DNA of 64,000 bases, taken from Paenibacillus_E qinlingensis_A (GTDB lineage Bacteria > Bacillota > Bacilli > Paenibacillales > NBRC-103111). Under the pieces are notes generated by a model that saw nothing but the letters and a program-made list of their open reading frames with translations, made no database searches and was not told the DNA's origin. The stretch covers positions 149,473-213,472 of the forward strand of contig NZ_JAVDSB010000011.1 of assembly GCF_031455095.1 (NCBI RefSeq), read 5' to 3'. A program made the translations under genes and the position numbers. Numbering within the stretch: position 1 is the first letter of the stretch; every line of letters begins with the position of its first letter. Of the stretch, positions 1 through 8,263 are shown one piece after another.

Positions 1-240
1 TAGTGGAACGGTTTGCACGGTCGCCTGTTTCGTTAAATACACAGGAATCATCAACCCTTGATCAGCGTTTGTTACTTGTGTTTCTGTACCTTCGATAGGG
101 GCAGGGGGCCAAACCTCACCATTCGGAATCTTCTTGACTAGCAATCCAGGCACGATGATAGTGACACACAACATAGAAGATAAGCAAACAGCCATCCACA
201 GGATGACTCCTTTTCTGATCACGCGTTTCTTTTTGAACAT
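1..240 (-). CDS. spoIID: Stage II sporulation protein D (5' part only)
   Basis: The reverse strand from 240 encodes 80 residues that run off the window edge. They contain a basic N-terminus, one membrane-spanning segment (about residues 10-33), and the segment IPVYLTKQATVQTVPL, which matches the start of the SpoIID lytic transglycosylase domain. In the family this membrane-anchored enzyme, with SpoIIM and SpoIIP, degrades septal peptidoglycan during forespore engulfment in the mother cell. The start is an ATG preceded by GGAGG at 253-257. Placement directly downstream of murA matches the murAA-spoIID order in Bacillus, which supports the name. The catalytic part lies outside the window. Confidence 0.85.
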   Translation of the reverse strand, partial: MFKKKRVIRKGVILWMAVCLSSMLCVTIIVPGLLVKKIPNGEVWPPAPIEGTETQVTNADQGLMIPVYLTKQATVQTVPL

Positions 241-440
241 ATGTCTGAGCAGCCTCCATAAGCGCGTTTACTAGCAGCAAGTTTAGTATGTCTTAGCTTA
301 TGAGAGGGGTTGCTAGAATAGAACTCGAAAGAGGCTGAGGAGAGTTGGAGTTTAAGAGAAGTCGAGGTAGATGAAAAATAGGTACATAGTAGGCCACTTG
401 GCCTTAGAATTGGGTTGGGTTGGATCCGAACCAATACAAC

Positions 441-480
441 AAAAAAGAACCACCAGGATAATTCCTGATGGTCCCTTTTT
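441..480 (-). terminator. Rho-independent terminator after murA
   Basis: On the minus strand a 13-bp stem (GGGACCATCAGGA against TCCTGGTGGTTCT, loop ATTA) is followed by six T. It starts right after the murA stop codon, so murA and spoIID are probably separate transcripts. Confidence 0.9.
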
Positions 481-481
481 C

Positions 482-1804
482 TTACGCTAGCGTCGGCTGA
501 ATATTAAAGAATCCAAGCTCCGCAACTTCTTGCTCGATTTCTTGTGGAACTGAGCGATAAATATCAGCACCAAGTTCACGCAAAACGTCCGTGATGTCGA
601 CATAGCCACGATCAATGTGGTGAACACCAGTAATCTCAGTCTCACCCTCAGCTGCTAATGCCGCGAGGATTAGTGCCGCGCCTGCACGCAGGTCTGTTGC
701 ACAAACCTTGGCACCGCGAAGCTTCGAGTTACCACTGACGATTGCTGTCCGTCCGTCTACTTTAATGTTAGCGTTCATATTTGCGAATTCATCCACGTGC
801 ATAAAACGGTTCTCGAACACAGTCTCTGTGACAAGACTAGTTCCGTCAGCCACCATCAGCAGCGCCATCATTTGCGACTGCATATCAGTTGGAAAGCCCG
901 GATACGGTAACGTTTTCACGTCAACCGCGCGCAGCGGACCTGTAGACCGTACACGAATGCCATTCTCATCTTCTTCGACTGACACACCCATTTCCTGCAA
1001 TTTAGAAATAACAGGACGAAGGTGGTCACCAATCGCGCCCTCCATGTACAGCTCACTGCCCGTGATAGCAGCAGCAATCATGTACGTTCCGGCTTCTACG
1101 CGATCTGGAATCACCGTATGTACGACGCCGCGAAGCTTCTCTACACCCTCAATGCGGATAACACCTGTTCCCGCACCGCGGATCACAGCGCCCATTGCAT
1201 TCAGATAATTGGCCAAATCAACAATTTCCGGCTCTTTTGCCGCATTTTCAATCGTTGTTGTACCTTCCGCAAGCGTTGCGGCCATCATAATGTTCTCGGT
1301 TGCGCCTACACTGGCGACATCCAAATAAATTTTGGCACCCTTCAGGCGCCCTTTCACTTTCGCTTCGATATAGCCTTGACCCAGTTCAATATCGGCACCC
1401 ATCGCTTCAAAGCCTTTGAGATGCTGGTCAATCGGTCTTGTGCCAATCGCACAACCGCCTGGAAGCGAAATTCTCGCTTGACCCAACCTAGCTAACAAAG
1501 GACCCATAACGAGGAAAGAGGCTCTCATTTTACGGACTAGATCATAGGAAGCTTCACAGGTATTAATCTGCCCAGCTCGGACTCGAATCACCTGACGGTT
1601 ATATTCGACTTCAATTCCTAAGCTTTGTAATACTTTATTAATGACTAGTACATCGTCAAGGGGAGGCGCATCATGGATGACGCTTTCACCTTCCGACCCC
1701 AAAATGGAAGCCGCAATAATCGGCAGTACCGCATTCTTTGCTCCGTTGATTTTTACATTGCCAGCTAGCTTTCGGCCACCGCGGACGATAATTTTGCTCA
1801 TCAT
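482..1804 (-). CDS. murA: UDP-N-acetylglucosamine 1-carboxyvinyltransferase MurA
   Basis: Cytoplasmic enzyme that transfers enolpyruvate from phosphoenolpyruvate to UDP-GlcNAc, the first committed step of peptidoglycan synthesis. Counting from MSKIIVRGG, the substrate-binding pair K22-N23 lies in NGAKNAVLP and the catalytic Cys117 in GGCAIGTRPID, the target of fosfomycin in this family. The two-lobed inside-out barrel runs the full length and the size (about 440 residues) is normal. The reading frame extends to a GTG at 1819, but the ribosome binding site GGAGGG lies inside that extension. The start is therefore the ATG at 1804 or the adjacent ATG at 1801. The neighbours spoIID and the ywzB-like gene identify this as the MurAA-type paralogue rather than the second Firmicute copy. 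The 195 bp upstream (1805-1999) shows no convincing promoter. Confidence 0.95.
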   Translation of the reverse strand: MMSKIIVRGGRKLAGNVKINGAKNAVLPIIAASILGSEGESVIHDAPPLDDVLVINKVLQSLGIEVEYNRQVIRVRAGQINTCEASYDLVRKMRASFLVMGPLLARLGQARISLPGGCAIGTRPIDQHLKGFEAMGADIELGQGYIEAKVKGRLKGAKIYLDVASVGATENIMMAATLAEGTTTIENAAKEPEIVDLANYLNAMGAVIRGAGTGVIRIEGVEKLRGVVHTVIPDRVEAGTYMIAAAITGSELYMEGAIGDHLRPVISKLQEMGVSVEEDENGIRVRSTGPLRAVDVKTLPYPGFPTDMQSQMMALLMVADGTSLVTETVFENRFMHVDEFANMNANIKVDGRTAIVSGNSKLRGAKVCATDLRAGAALILAALAAEGETEITGVHHIDRGYVDITDVLRELGADIYRSVPQEIEQEVAELGFFNIQPTLA

Positions 1805-1999
1805 GGTCCCTCCGCGCACTTATTTTATAAGACAGGTTTCGCACATTTCCTAAGTTTATCATTTGGAGCCGCCTAGATACAACTGTGTTCTTTTGGCAGT
1901 CAGAGATGCCCTACATAGAGTTCGAAGCCTAATGTGATTTTCATTCCGTTCTATTATCCATTGTTGACAACAAAGTTGTTCATTATTCGGAAAATCGCA

Positions 2000-2260
2000 T
2001 TAAAACATCCGACTGAAGCTCATGGAGAGACCTAAATACTGTATGAAAAAGCCCGCAACCAGCTGTCCAAGTCCGATCGAAAGTAATATTTGCAGCATGA
2101 TGGCTTGCGCACCTTTGGGCCTTCTCAACAAAACATCAAAGCGGAACGCCTGCAGCGACCACCAAGCTAAACCAATGCAAAGAATATAGACGGTTATACT
2201 AGCCACATTCATCCACGACGCATATTGCGCCACTTCACTCCATTTGTCCGTCTCGCCCAT
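2000..2260 (-). CDS. ywzB: DUF1146 family small membrane protein (YwzB-like)
   Basis: An 86-residue protein with two hydrophobic segments (about residues 17-39 and 52-77) separated by the basic stretch RFDVLLRRPKG. This arrangement and the position upstream of murA match the DUF1146/YwzB family, whose function is unknown. The start ATG at 2260 has GAGGAG seven bases upstream. In B. subtilis the homologous gene lies between atpC and murAA; here a subtilisin gene and the whole nuo operon lie between it and the atp operon. The family name rests on composition and synteny rather than on a diagnostic motif. Confidence 0.75.
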   Translation of the reverse strand: MGETDKWSEVAQYASWMNVASITVYILCIGLAWWSLQAFRFDVLLRRPKGAQAIMLQILLSIGLGQLVAGFFIQYLGLSMSFSRMF

Positions 2261-2279
2261 AGGTCACTCCTCTTCGATT

Positions 2280-4811
2280 TTACCGATTAACGACTTTGGC
2301 CAGCAAAGTCACAAATTCAGCCCGTGTTGCTTGATCTTCGGGGTGGAAGGTGCCGTCGGGAAATCCGCTGATCCAACCATCCGCCGCCATCTGTTTGAGA
2401 ATACCCACACCCCAGTAAGATTCATTCACATCACTAAAAGGGATATTCCCTCTTAATTTCCCTGTCATATTCATACTGCGTGCAAGCATCTGTGTCATTT
2501 CCATACGAGTCAATTTGCCGTCAGGATCAAATGTACCATTCGGGTAACCGTCTACGATAGATGCCTGAACGGTTTTGGCTATGTCGGCGTAAGCCCAATG
2601 TGATGTCGCTAAATCACTAAACCGTAAATCCTTACGTTTCGTTAAACGCAAAGCACGAGACAGCACGGTAGCCGCTTCTGCTCTGGTAATCGATTGATTA
2701 GGAGCAAAACGATAGTTCCCGTAGCCACTAATCATACCTTGCTGCGTAAGCTGAGTAATCGCATCTTGTGCCCAATGCCCAGCAATATCAACATATCCGC
2801 TAACAAGCCCATAACTATTCAATTGCAAGCGATACATTTGACTCATGAACCACTGATTGGCCTGCAGCTTAATATAATACGTACCTTCAGGCAGCGGCTT
2901 CTCGAAATTGAGCTGACTTGAACCAGACTCACTGCGGTAGGTGCCTTGCTCCTTCAGGGAACTATTATATAGAGTCGCAAATAACGTCCGTGAAGTAGGA
3001 ATATTCGTTAATCTCACTTGGGCCAAGCTATCGGAAGTCAATCGGAATTCGAACCAATCGACGTCGTCATTTCGATTAAAAACACCTTCATATCCTGCAT
3101 TCATCGCAGCAAATGTCGCTTGATAAGATCTGTCATTCGGCTCGTTCGCGTCAATTAATTGCGGCGTGTACTCGATCTCTAACGTATACTCCCCTGTAAT
3201 AGGGCCAGCATAATCTTTCACGTTGCTAACACGAATATAATATTGCCCAGGCAGCACTTCCATCTGAGAACTAACCTCTAAGCCACCATCGCCAGCTTGA
3301 TCAATCGTCGTTGCCTTCTCTCCTTCTTTTTGAAAAAGAAGCATTGGATCAATACGTCCCGTATCGGTCGATAGCCGTAAACGCATGGTACCGGAGTGTT
3401 CAAGTGTCAGCGCAAACCAATCCAGATCTCCTTTGTCATGAAAAGTCCCCTTCAAGGTTTGGCTGCGCGCTGGCAGCGTAAATGCTTTATATTGCTTATC
3501 ATTATCTTCAAAGGGATCTGTATAAATCACATAATCCGTCTGTAACGTATAGTTTAGTGTGGTCTTGCGGGTGCGATCCACATTCTCTAGCTGCACATAG
3601 GTACGACCTTTCGTCACAGCTACCTTAAAAGGCTGATTGCCATCCGCAGCGCCATTACCAGCCACAAAACTTTGTCCCGAATCAAAATTCACCCGGATAC
3701 CTGCACCATCTTCCGGTTGCACACTGATTTGAATGTACCCGTCATATGCAGCATCAATGACATACCAGTCCTGATCCTGCCCTGAGCTGAGATTCGCTTT
3801 AACCAGTGTATGATTAGGCAGCGAAGCAGCCTGACTGGCTAGATCATTCGGTTCGAAACGATCTTGTTTATATGGCTCAGTCAATGCTTTCTCGATATTC
3901 AATAAGCCGTATCCCGTCTTAGCGTCCCACCCTTTGGTCATCAAATCCTGTGCCGTTTGTTCAAGCTGTGATCGCACTTGATAGGCTGTCATCGCGGGGT
4001 ATTTACCCCAGACCAATGCGGCAGCAGCCGCCACTTGAGGCGCTGCCATCGAGCTGCCATCTTGGTATTGATAACCCCCGCCAAGAGCTGTCGTATACAC
4101 ATCCCAAGGTGCCATGATATCAAGCTCTGGACCATAATTCGAACGCGGATCAGCCTGTTTATCGGGACTAACACCACCAACAGAAAGCACGGTTGGATAA
4201 GCCGCAGGGTATTTGACACTCGTACTCTCATTCCCAACTGCAGCGACAAGCAACACATTATGATCCTCAGCGTATTGAACAATACCTGCGAGATAGTCCG
4301 AGTATTTGTTCAATCCCAAAGAGAGGACAACGATTTTCGCCCCGTGATCGACTGCGTATTTAATGCCTTCACCCAGCTTGGATTCACCGCCTGTTCCATC
4401 AGCTTCCAACGCCTTAATCGGCATAATCCTGGCATTAGGGGCGATACCCGCAATACCTTTATCATTATTAATCGCAGCGGCAATCAAGCCGGCTACGTTC
4501 GTTCCATGTCCATTATCATCAAAAGGCTTCTTCGAAGCCTGAAGTAAGTTCACACCATTGACTAAATTGCCAATTAAATCTGGATGTCCAAGGTCGACGC
4601 CTGTATCGACTACGGCGACTACGATCGGCGTACGAGCATCTTCCGCTGCCGCCCACGCTTGGTCAACGCGAATCATATCCAGATAGGTTTGTTTCACTCT
4701 CATGGGATCCGAAGACAGTGCATAAGCTGCCTCTACGTTGCTCACAAACCCTGTTAGTCCTAGGACGAGCAGCATAAGTACCGTGAGCCCTACGTGTCGA
4801 AAATATATCAT
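2280..4811 (-). CDS. Cell-surface subtilisin-like serine protease with three SLH domains
   Basis: A secreted peptidase of family S8, 843 residues from the ATG at 4811 (upstream AAAGGA; the frame continues to a TTG at 4832). Residues 1-29 are a signal peptide. The catalytic triad is Asp69 (VVDTGVD), His102 (NGHGTNVAG) and Ser254 (GSSMAAPQ), with oxyanion Asn194. Three pre-peptidase-C-terminal-like repeats follow, each beginning with a D-x-x-E-P/D-N-D signature (near residues 312, 436 and 565). Three SLH domains occupy about residues 675-843 and should anchor the enzyme to pyruvylated secondary cell-wall polymer. No separate propeptide is obvious. It lies in the same direction just upstream of the ywzB-like gene (gap 19 bp), so the two may be co-transcribed. 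The substrate cannot be read from the sequence. Confidence 0.92.
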   Translation of the reverse strand: MIYFRHVGLTVLMLLVLGLTGFVSNVEAAYALSSDPMRVKQTYLDMIRVDQAWAAAEDARTPIVVAVVDTGVDLGHPDLIGNLVNGVNLLQASKKPFDDNGHGTNVAGLIAAAINNDKGIAGIAPNARIMPIKALEADGTGGESKLGEGIKYAVDHGAKIVVLSLGLNKYSDYLAGIVQYAEDHNVLLVAAVGNESTSVKYPAAYPTVLSVGGVSPDKQADPRSNYGPELDIMAPWDVYTTALGGGYQYQDGSSMAAPQVAAAAALVWGKYPAMTAYQVRSQLEQTAQDLMTKGWDAKTGYGLLNIEKALTEPYKQDRFEPNDLASQAASLPNHTLVKANLSSGQDQDWYVIDAAYDGYIQISVQPEDGAGIRVNFDSGQSFVAGNGAADGNQPFKVAVTKGRTYVQLENVDRTRKTTLNYTLQTDYVIYTDPFEDNDKQYKAFTLPARSQTLKGTFHDKGDLDWFALTLEHSGTMRLRLSTDTGRIDPMLLFQKEGEKATTIDQAGDGGLEVSSQMEVLPGQYYIRVSNVKDYAGPITGEYTLEIEYTPQLIDANEPNDRSYQATFAAMNAGYEGVFNRNDDVDWFEFRLTSDSLAQVRLTNIPTSRTLFATLYNSSLKEQGTYRSESGSSQLNFEKPLPEGTYYIKLQANQWFMSQMYRLQLNSYGLVSGYVDIAGHWAQDAITQLTQQGMISGYGNYRFAPNQSITRAEAATVLSRALRLTKRKDLRFSDLATSHWAYADIAKTVQASIVDGYPNGTFDPDGKLTRMEMTQMLARSMNMTGKLRGNIPFSDVNESYWGVGILKQMAADGWISGFPDGTFHPEDQATRAEFVTLLAKVVNR

Positions 4812-5064
4812 CACACCAGGTCCTTTACCCAAAAATCTTTCCGATTAAACTATAGCGGTCGCTCATCTTCGAGGGACCTCAATAAAAGTTTTCTCATCTA
4901 TCTATACCATATTAAACATCTTCTCGATACCTATAACGGTTTATCTTCGCAAAAAGTTCAGATCTCGGGTAATATTTTTTTAAAAACGTTGCTGGGGGTT
5001 GTCCTGCCTGAAGTCCTTTATTTCCGGGGAAATAGGGGGATTGGGAATGTAAGTTCGTCTGCAA
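4812..5064. other. Intergenic region upstream of the surface protease
   Basis: About 250 bp between the nuo terminator and the protease start. It is AT-rich near the gene and holds an inverted repeat at 5019-5034 (TATTTCC-GG-GGAAATA) that could be an operator. Several promoter-like matches exist (for example TTGCGA and TATCGA 17 bp apart on the minus strand), but none is good enough to name. Confidence 0.4.
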
Positions 5065-5107
5065 AATGTAGAAAAGCCCTTCCTACATTTGGAGTAGGAA
5101 GAGCTTT
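5065..5107 (-). terminator. Rho-independent terminator of the nuo operon
   Basis: On the minus strand, directly after nuoN, the stem AAAGCTCTTCCTAC / GTAGGAAGGGCTTT (14 bp with one G-T pair, loop TCCAAAT) is followed by T-rich sequence. Confidence 0.85.
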
Positions 5108-5124
5108 ATCTTTTTTCTCGCATT

Positions 5125-6636
5125 TTACATAATGATGAAATCCTTCGTCAACGTAAAGATACTCTCAATAGCTTTCAGAACCAGATGCGGTACAGCGCCT
5201 AGTGCCACGCTAACTAGGGCACATAACCATACCGTTATGCCTAATGGTACGGACACTCGAATAGCTGCTGGCTCATAGTCACTACGCATGAACATTTGAC
5301 GTACGATGCTGAAATAATAGTAAAGTGAGACTACGCTGGTTGCGATCATTAAAGCACCTAACCAGTATTGCTGTGTCTGCATCGTCCCTAAGATGATATA
5401 GAGCTTACCGAAGAATCCGCCTGATATAGGAATACCTGCTAACGACAATACGAGCAGCACCATGGCAACAGCTGTTAAAGGAGCACGGTAGTACAGTCCC
5501 GCAAACCCTTTACCCTCAGTATGTCCCTCTGCCTGTTCAATAATCATCAACACGGCGAATGCACCGATGTTCATAAACATGTAAGCAATTAAGTAGAAAA
5601 TAAATTCCGAGAAATTGGCATAATGCGTGGCCGAAAAGTACGTTCCAATCGGAACGAGCAGATAACCAGCATTCGCTATCCCCGAGTAGGCGAGTAGCCT
5701 TTTCATATTCGTCTGCTTCAGTGCAATGAAATTCCCCACAACCATCGCAATAGCCGCCATCACGGATATCGCTAGGAACACATCGGACTGCAGTTGGCTG
5801 CCTTCGAAGGCTGTAAATCCGAACAAAACATAGAAGACACGGAACAAAATCGCAAAACCAGCAGCTTTGGACACGACAGCCAGAAAGGCTGTAACTGGTG
5901 TTGGCGCTCCTTCATACACATCGGGTGCCCAACTGTGGAAAGGTGCAGCAGCAATCTTGAAACCGAAGCCTGCTAGTAATAGGAAGAAGGCTACATAAAG
6001 TAGTGGCTCATAAGAAGTTACTAGTGTCGGAAGGGCTGTGCCAATCTCTTGCAGATTCGCTGAGCCTACCATTCCATATAGGAAAGACATTCCATACAGA
6101 ATGATTGCGGACGAGATACCGCCCATCACCAAGTACTTGAACGATCCTTCATTGGATTTGTTATCTTTCTTCTTCATGGCAACCATGATGTAAGAAGTGA
6201 TGCTGAGCAGCTCCAAGCCAACGTATAGCGTAATTAAATCACCCGAGGATGACATAATCATGGCGCCTAACGCCGCAGGTAAATAGAAGTAATAGTACTC
6301 CCCGACATGTGGGATGCTATCCTCTTTCACATAGCCTAGACTCATGAAGACGATCAATCCCGTACCGACAAGCGTACATAATTTAAGTAAGTTCGAGAAG
6401 TCGTCGACACGATAACTTTGATTCAAGAGTTGAATCGCTTCTTCCGGATTCAGCTGCAGTACGACGAAAACCGCAGAAATCGCAAGTCCAACCAAGGTTA
6501 ACCATCCAATAATGGAACGGCTGAATCGGTTCGGCAGAACCAAATCCAAGAGAGATAGGATGATCGCGGTAGCAACCAGCGCAAGCTCAGGGAGCAGATG
6601 CATCAAATCAGCAGCATGGAGTCTAATCTGTTCCAC
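5125..6636 (-). CDS. nuoN: NADH-quinone oxidoreductase-like complex, subunit N
   Basis: A 503-residue antiporter-like membrane subunit of complex I with about 14 transmembrane helices. It carries the proton-translocation family core, including a conserved lysine near KFLDKAAPFHSW-type sequence, here KIAAAAPFHSWAPDVYEGAP around residue 230. It couples quinone reduction to proton pumping in the cytoplasmic membrane. The start is GTG at 6636 with GGAGG eight bases upstream. It is the last gene of the nuo operon, four bases after nuoM, and is followed by a terminator. Confidence 0.95.
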   Translation of the reverse strand: MEQIRLHAADLMHLLPELALVATAIILSLLDLVLPNRFSRSIIGWLTLVGLAISAVFVVLQLNPEEAIQLLNQSYRVDDFSNLLKLCTLVGTGLIVFMSLGYVKEDSIPHVGEYYYFYLPAALGAMIMSSSGDLITLYVGLELLSITSYIMVAMKKKDNKSNEGSFKYLVMGGISSAIILYGMSFLYGMVGSANLQEIGTALPTLVTSYEPLLYVAFFLLLAGFGFKIAAAPFHSWAPDVYEGAPTPVTAFLAVVSKAAGFAILFRVFYVLFGFTAFEGSQLQSDVFLAISVMAAIAMVVGNFIALKQTNMKRLLAYSGIANAGYLLVPIGTYFSATHYANFSEFIFYLIAYMFMNIGAFAVLMIIEQAEGHTEGKGFAGLYYRAPLTAVAMVLLVLSLAGIPISGGFFGKLYIILGTMQTQQYWLGALMIATSVVSLYYYFSIVRQMFMRSDYEPAAIRVSVPLGITVWLCALVSVALGAVPHLVLKAIESIFTLTKDFIIM

Positions 6637-6640
6637 TGGA

Positions 6641-8263
6641 CTAACCTCCTATCTTCCCGGCTACGCTATGGATCAACTGATCCAAGCTGCCAATGGTTTG
6701 TTGAAGCGGCTGACTTAGCACGCTTGGGTACACGCCCAACAAGAGAATGAACGCAACCAACGTAATCATCGGCACAGCCTCGATGAGACGCGCGTCGCGC
6801 ATCCCTTGTTGCAGTAAGCTCGGCTGCTGAGGGCCGAACGTGATGTTCAGTACCCCGCGCAGCACGTAAACCGCTGCGAAGATGATACCCAGTGTACCGA
6901 CAATCGCGTACACCCGGTGTGTTTCAAAGAGTCCGACGAACGCGAGGAACTCACTGATAAAGCCGGATAAGCCTGGCAATCCGAGCGAGGCCATCCCTGC
7001 AATCAGCAGAATACCGCTGATGAAAGGGATATTCTTAGCGAGACCGCCCAAGCGATCGAGCTGCGTAGTTTCCGTGCGCTCGTAGATGCTGCCGACGAGC
7101 AAGAACATCAGGGCTGAGATCAACCCGTGTGAGATCAGTTGGAACACGGCACCTTGCAGACCTGCAATGTTGAAAGCAGCAAGTCCCAGCAGGACGATGC
7201 CCATGTGACTAATACTCGAGTAGGCCAATACGAGTTTGAAATCCTTTTGAACCATCGCGAGAAGCGCACCGTACACGATGTTAATGACACCGAGGAGCGC
7301 GAGCACCCACGCCCATTGCTGGGCTTCGGCCGGGAAGAACAGAATCCCGAAACGGATAAGGCCGTAGGCCCCCATTTTGAGCAAAATACCGGAGTGAATC
7401 ATAACAACAGCAGGCGGAGCCTCTGTATGTACTTTCAGCATCCACGTATGGAACGGGAAGATCGGCAACTTGATCCCGAATGCGACCAATAGCATAATAA
7501 ACACGGTCCATTTCATGGCTTGACTCATAAAGAATGGCGTGCCGTCCTGATTCACATAAGCGGCAGGATCTTGCAGCAAATTATGTGCAATGGTATGGAT
7601 ATCGCCACTGTAGTAAATGATAGCCTCCGTCTGCGAAGGATCTTGACTAAATCCGGCTGTCGTAACCAGGATAAGGAAGGCAATCAGCATGATGGCTGAG
7701 CCAAGTCCGTTATATAACAAGAAGCGATTAGCTGCTTGCTCCCGGTTCATGTAACCCCAAATTCCGATTAAGAAGAACATCGGCACGAGTGTAATTTCGA
7801 AGAACAGGAAGAACAAGAAGAGATCCTGTGCCATGAATACACCGAACATACCTACTTCGAGCAAAAGGAATAGAATGAAATACGTTTTCCAACGTTTCTT
7901 AATATAAACGGACGCTAACGCGGCCATGGACGAGATTAACGCCGTTAGAAAGACGAGTGGCAACGAAATGCCATCGACCGCCAACGAATATTTAAACTCG
8001 AAGAAGAATTGGGTAATTTGCTGAATTCCCTCATGGTTTAACGGTACTTTGATCCAGTCGAGCTGTTCTTTATACTGCAGCGGATCTCCCTGATAGTTAT
8101 AGTCCACATAGAGCCACGCAGCCAATATTAGCGGAATGAATGTCGTGACGATACCCACTGTTTTGATCAAACGCCCCCGATCTCCCCGAAGGAAGAGCAG
8201 GACGAGAACACCGAGCAGAGGGGAGAAGGCAATCATACTAAGAATGGGTAAGTTAGCCGGCAT
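6641..8263 (-). CDS. nuoM: NADH-quinone oxidoreductase-like complex, subunit M
   Basis: An antiporter-like membrane subunit of complex I, 540 residues, about 14 transmembrane helices. The family signature around the pumping lysine (GIKLPIFPFHTWMLKVHTEAP) is present. The frame opens upstream at 8290, but the ATG at 8263 has GGAGG seven bases before it and gives the usual N-terminus. This start overlaps the end of nuoL by 11 bp, which suggests translational coupling. Confidence 0.95.
   Translation of the reverse strand: MPANLPILSMIAFSPLLGVLVLLFLRGDRGRLIKTVGIVTTFIPLILAAWLYVDYNYQGDPLQYKEQLDWIKVPLNHEGIQQITQFFFEFKYSLAVDGISLPLVFLTALISSMAALASVYIKKRWKTYFILFLLLEVGMFGVFMAQDLFLFFLFFEITLVPMFFLIGIWGYMNREQAANRFLLYNGLGSAIMLIAFLILVTTAGFSQDPSQTEAIIYYSGDIHTIAHNLLQDPAAYVNQDGTPFFMSQAMKWTVFIMLLVAFGIKLPIFPFHTWMLKVHTEAPPAVVMIHSGILLKMGAYGLIRFGILFFPAEAQQWAWVLALLGVINIVYGALLAMVQKDFKLVLAYSSISHMGIVLLGLAAFNIAGLQGAVFQLISHGLISALMFLLVGSIYERTETTQLDRLGGLAKNIPFISGILLIAGMASLGLPGLSGFISEFLAFVGLFETHRVYAIVGTLGIIFAAVYVLRGVLNITFGPQQPSLLQQGMRDARLIEAVPMITLVAFILLLGVYPSVLSQPLQQTIGSLDQLIHSVAGKIGG

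Noticed and set aside
219..434. 71-codon minus-strand frame upstream of spoIID
   Set aside because: Low-complexity, Ser-rich translation overlapping the spoIID start in another frame; no ribosome binding site.
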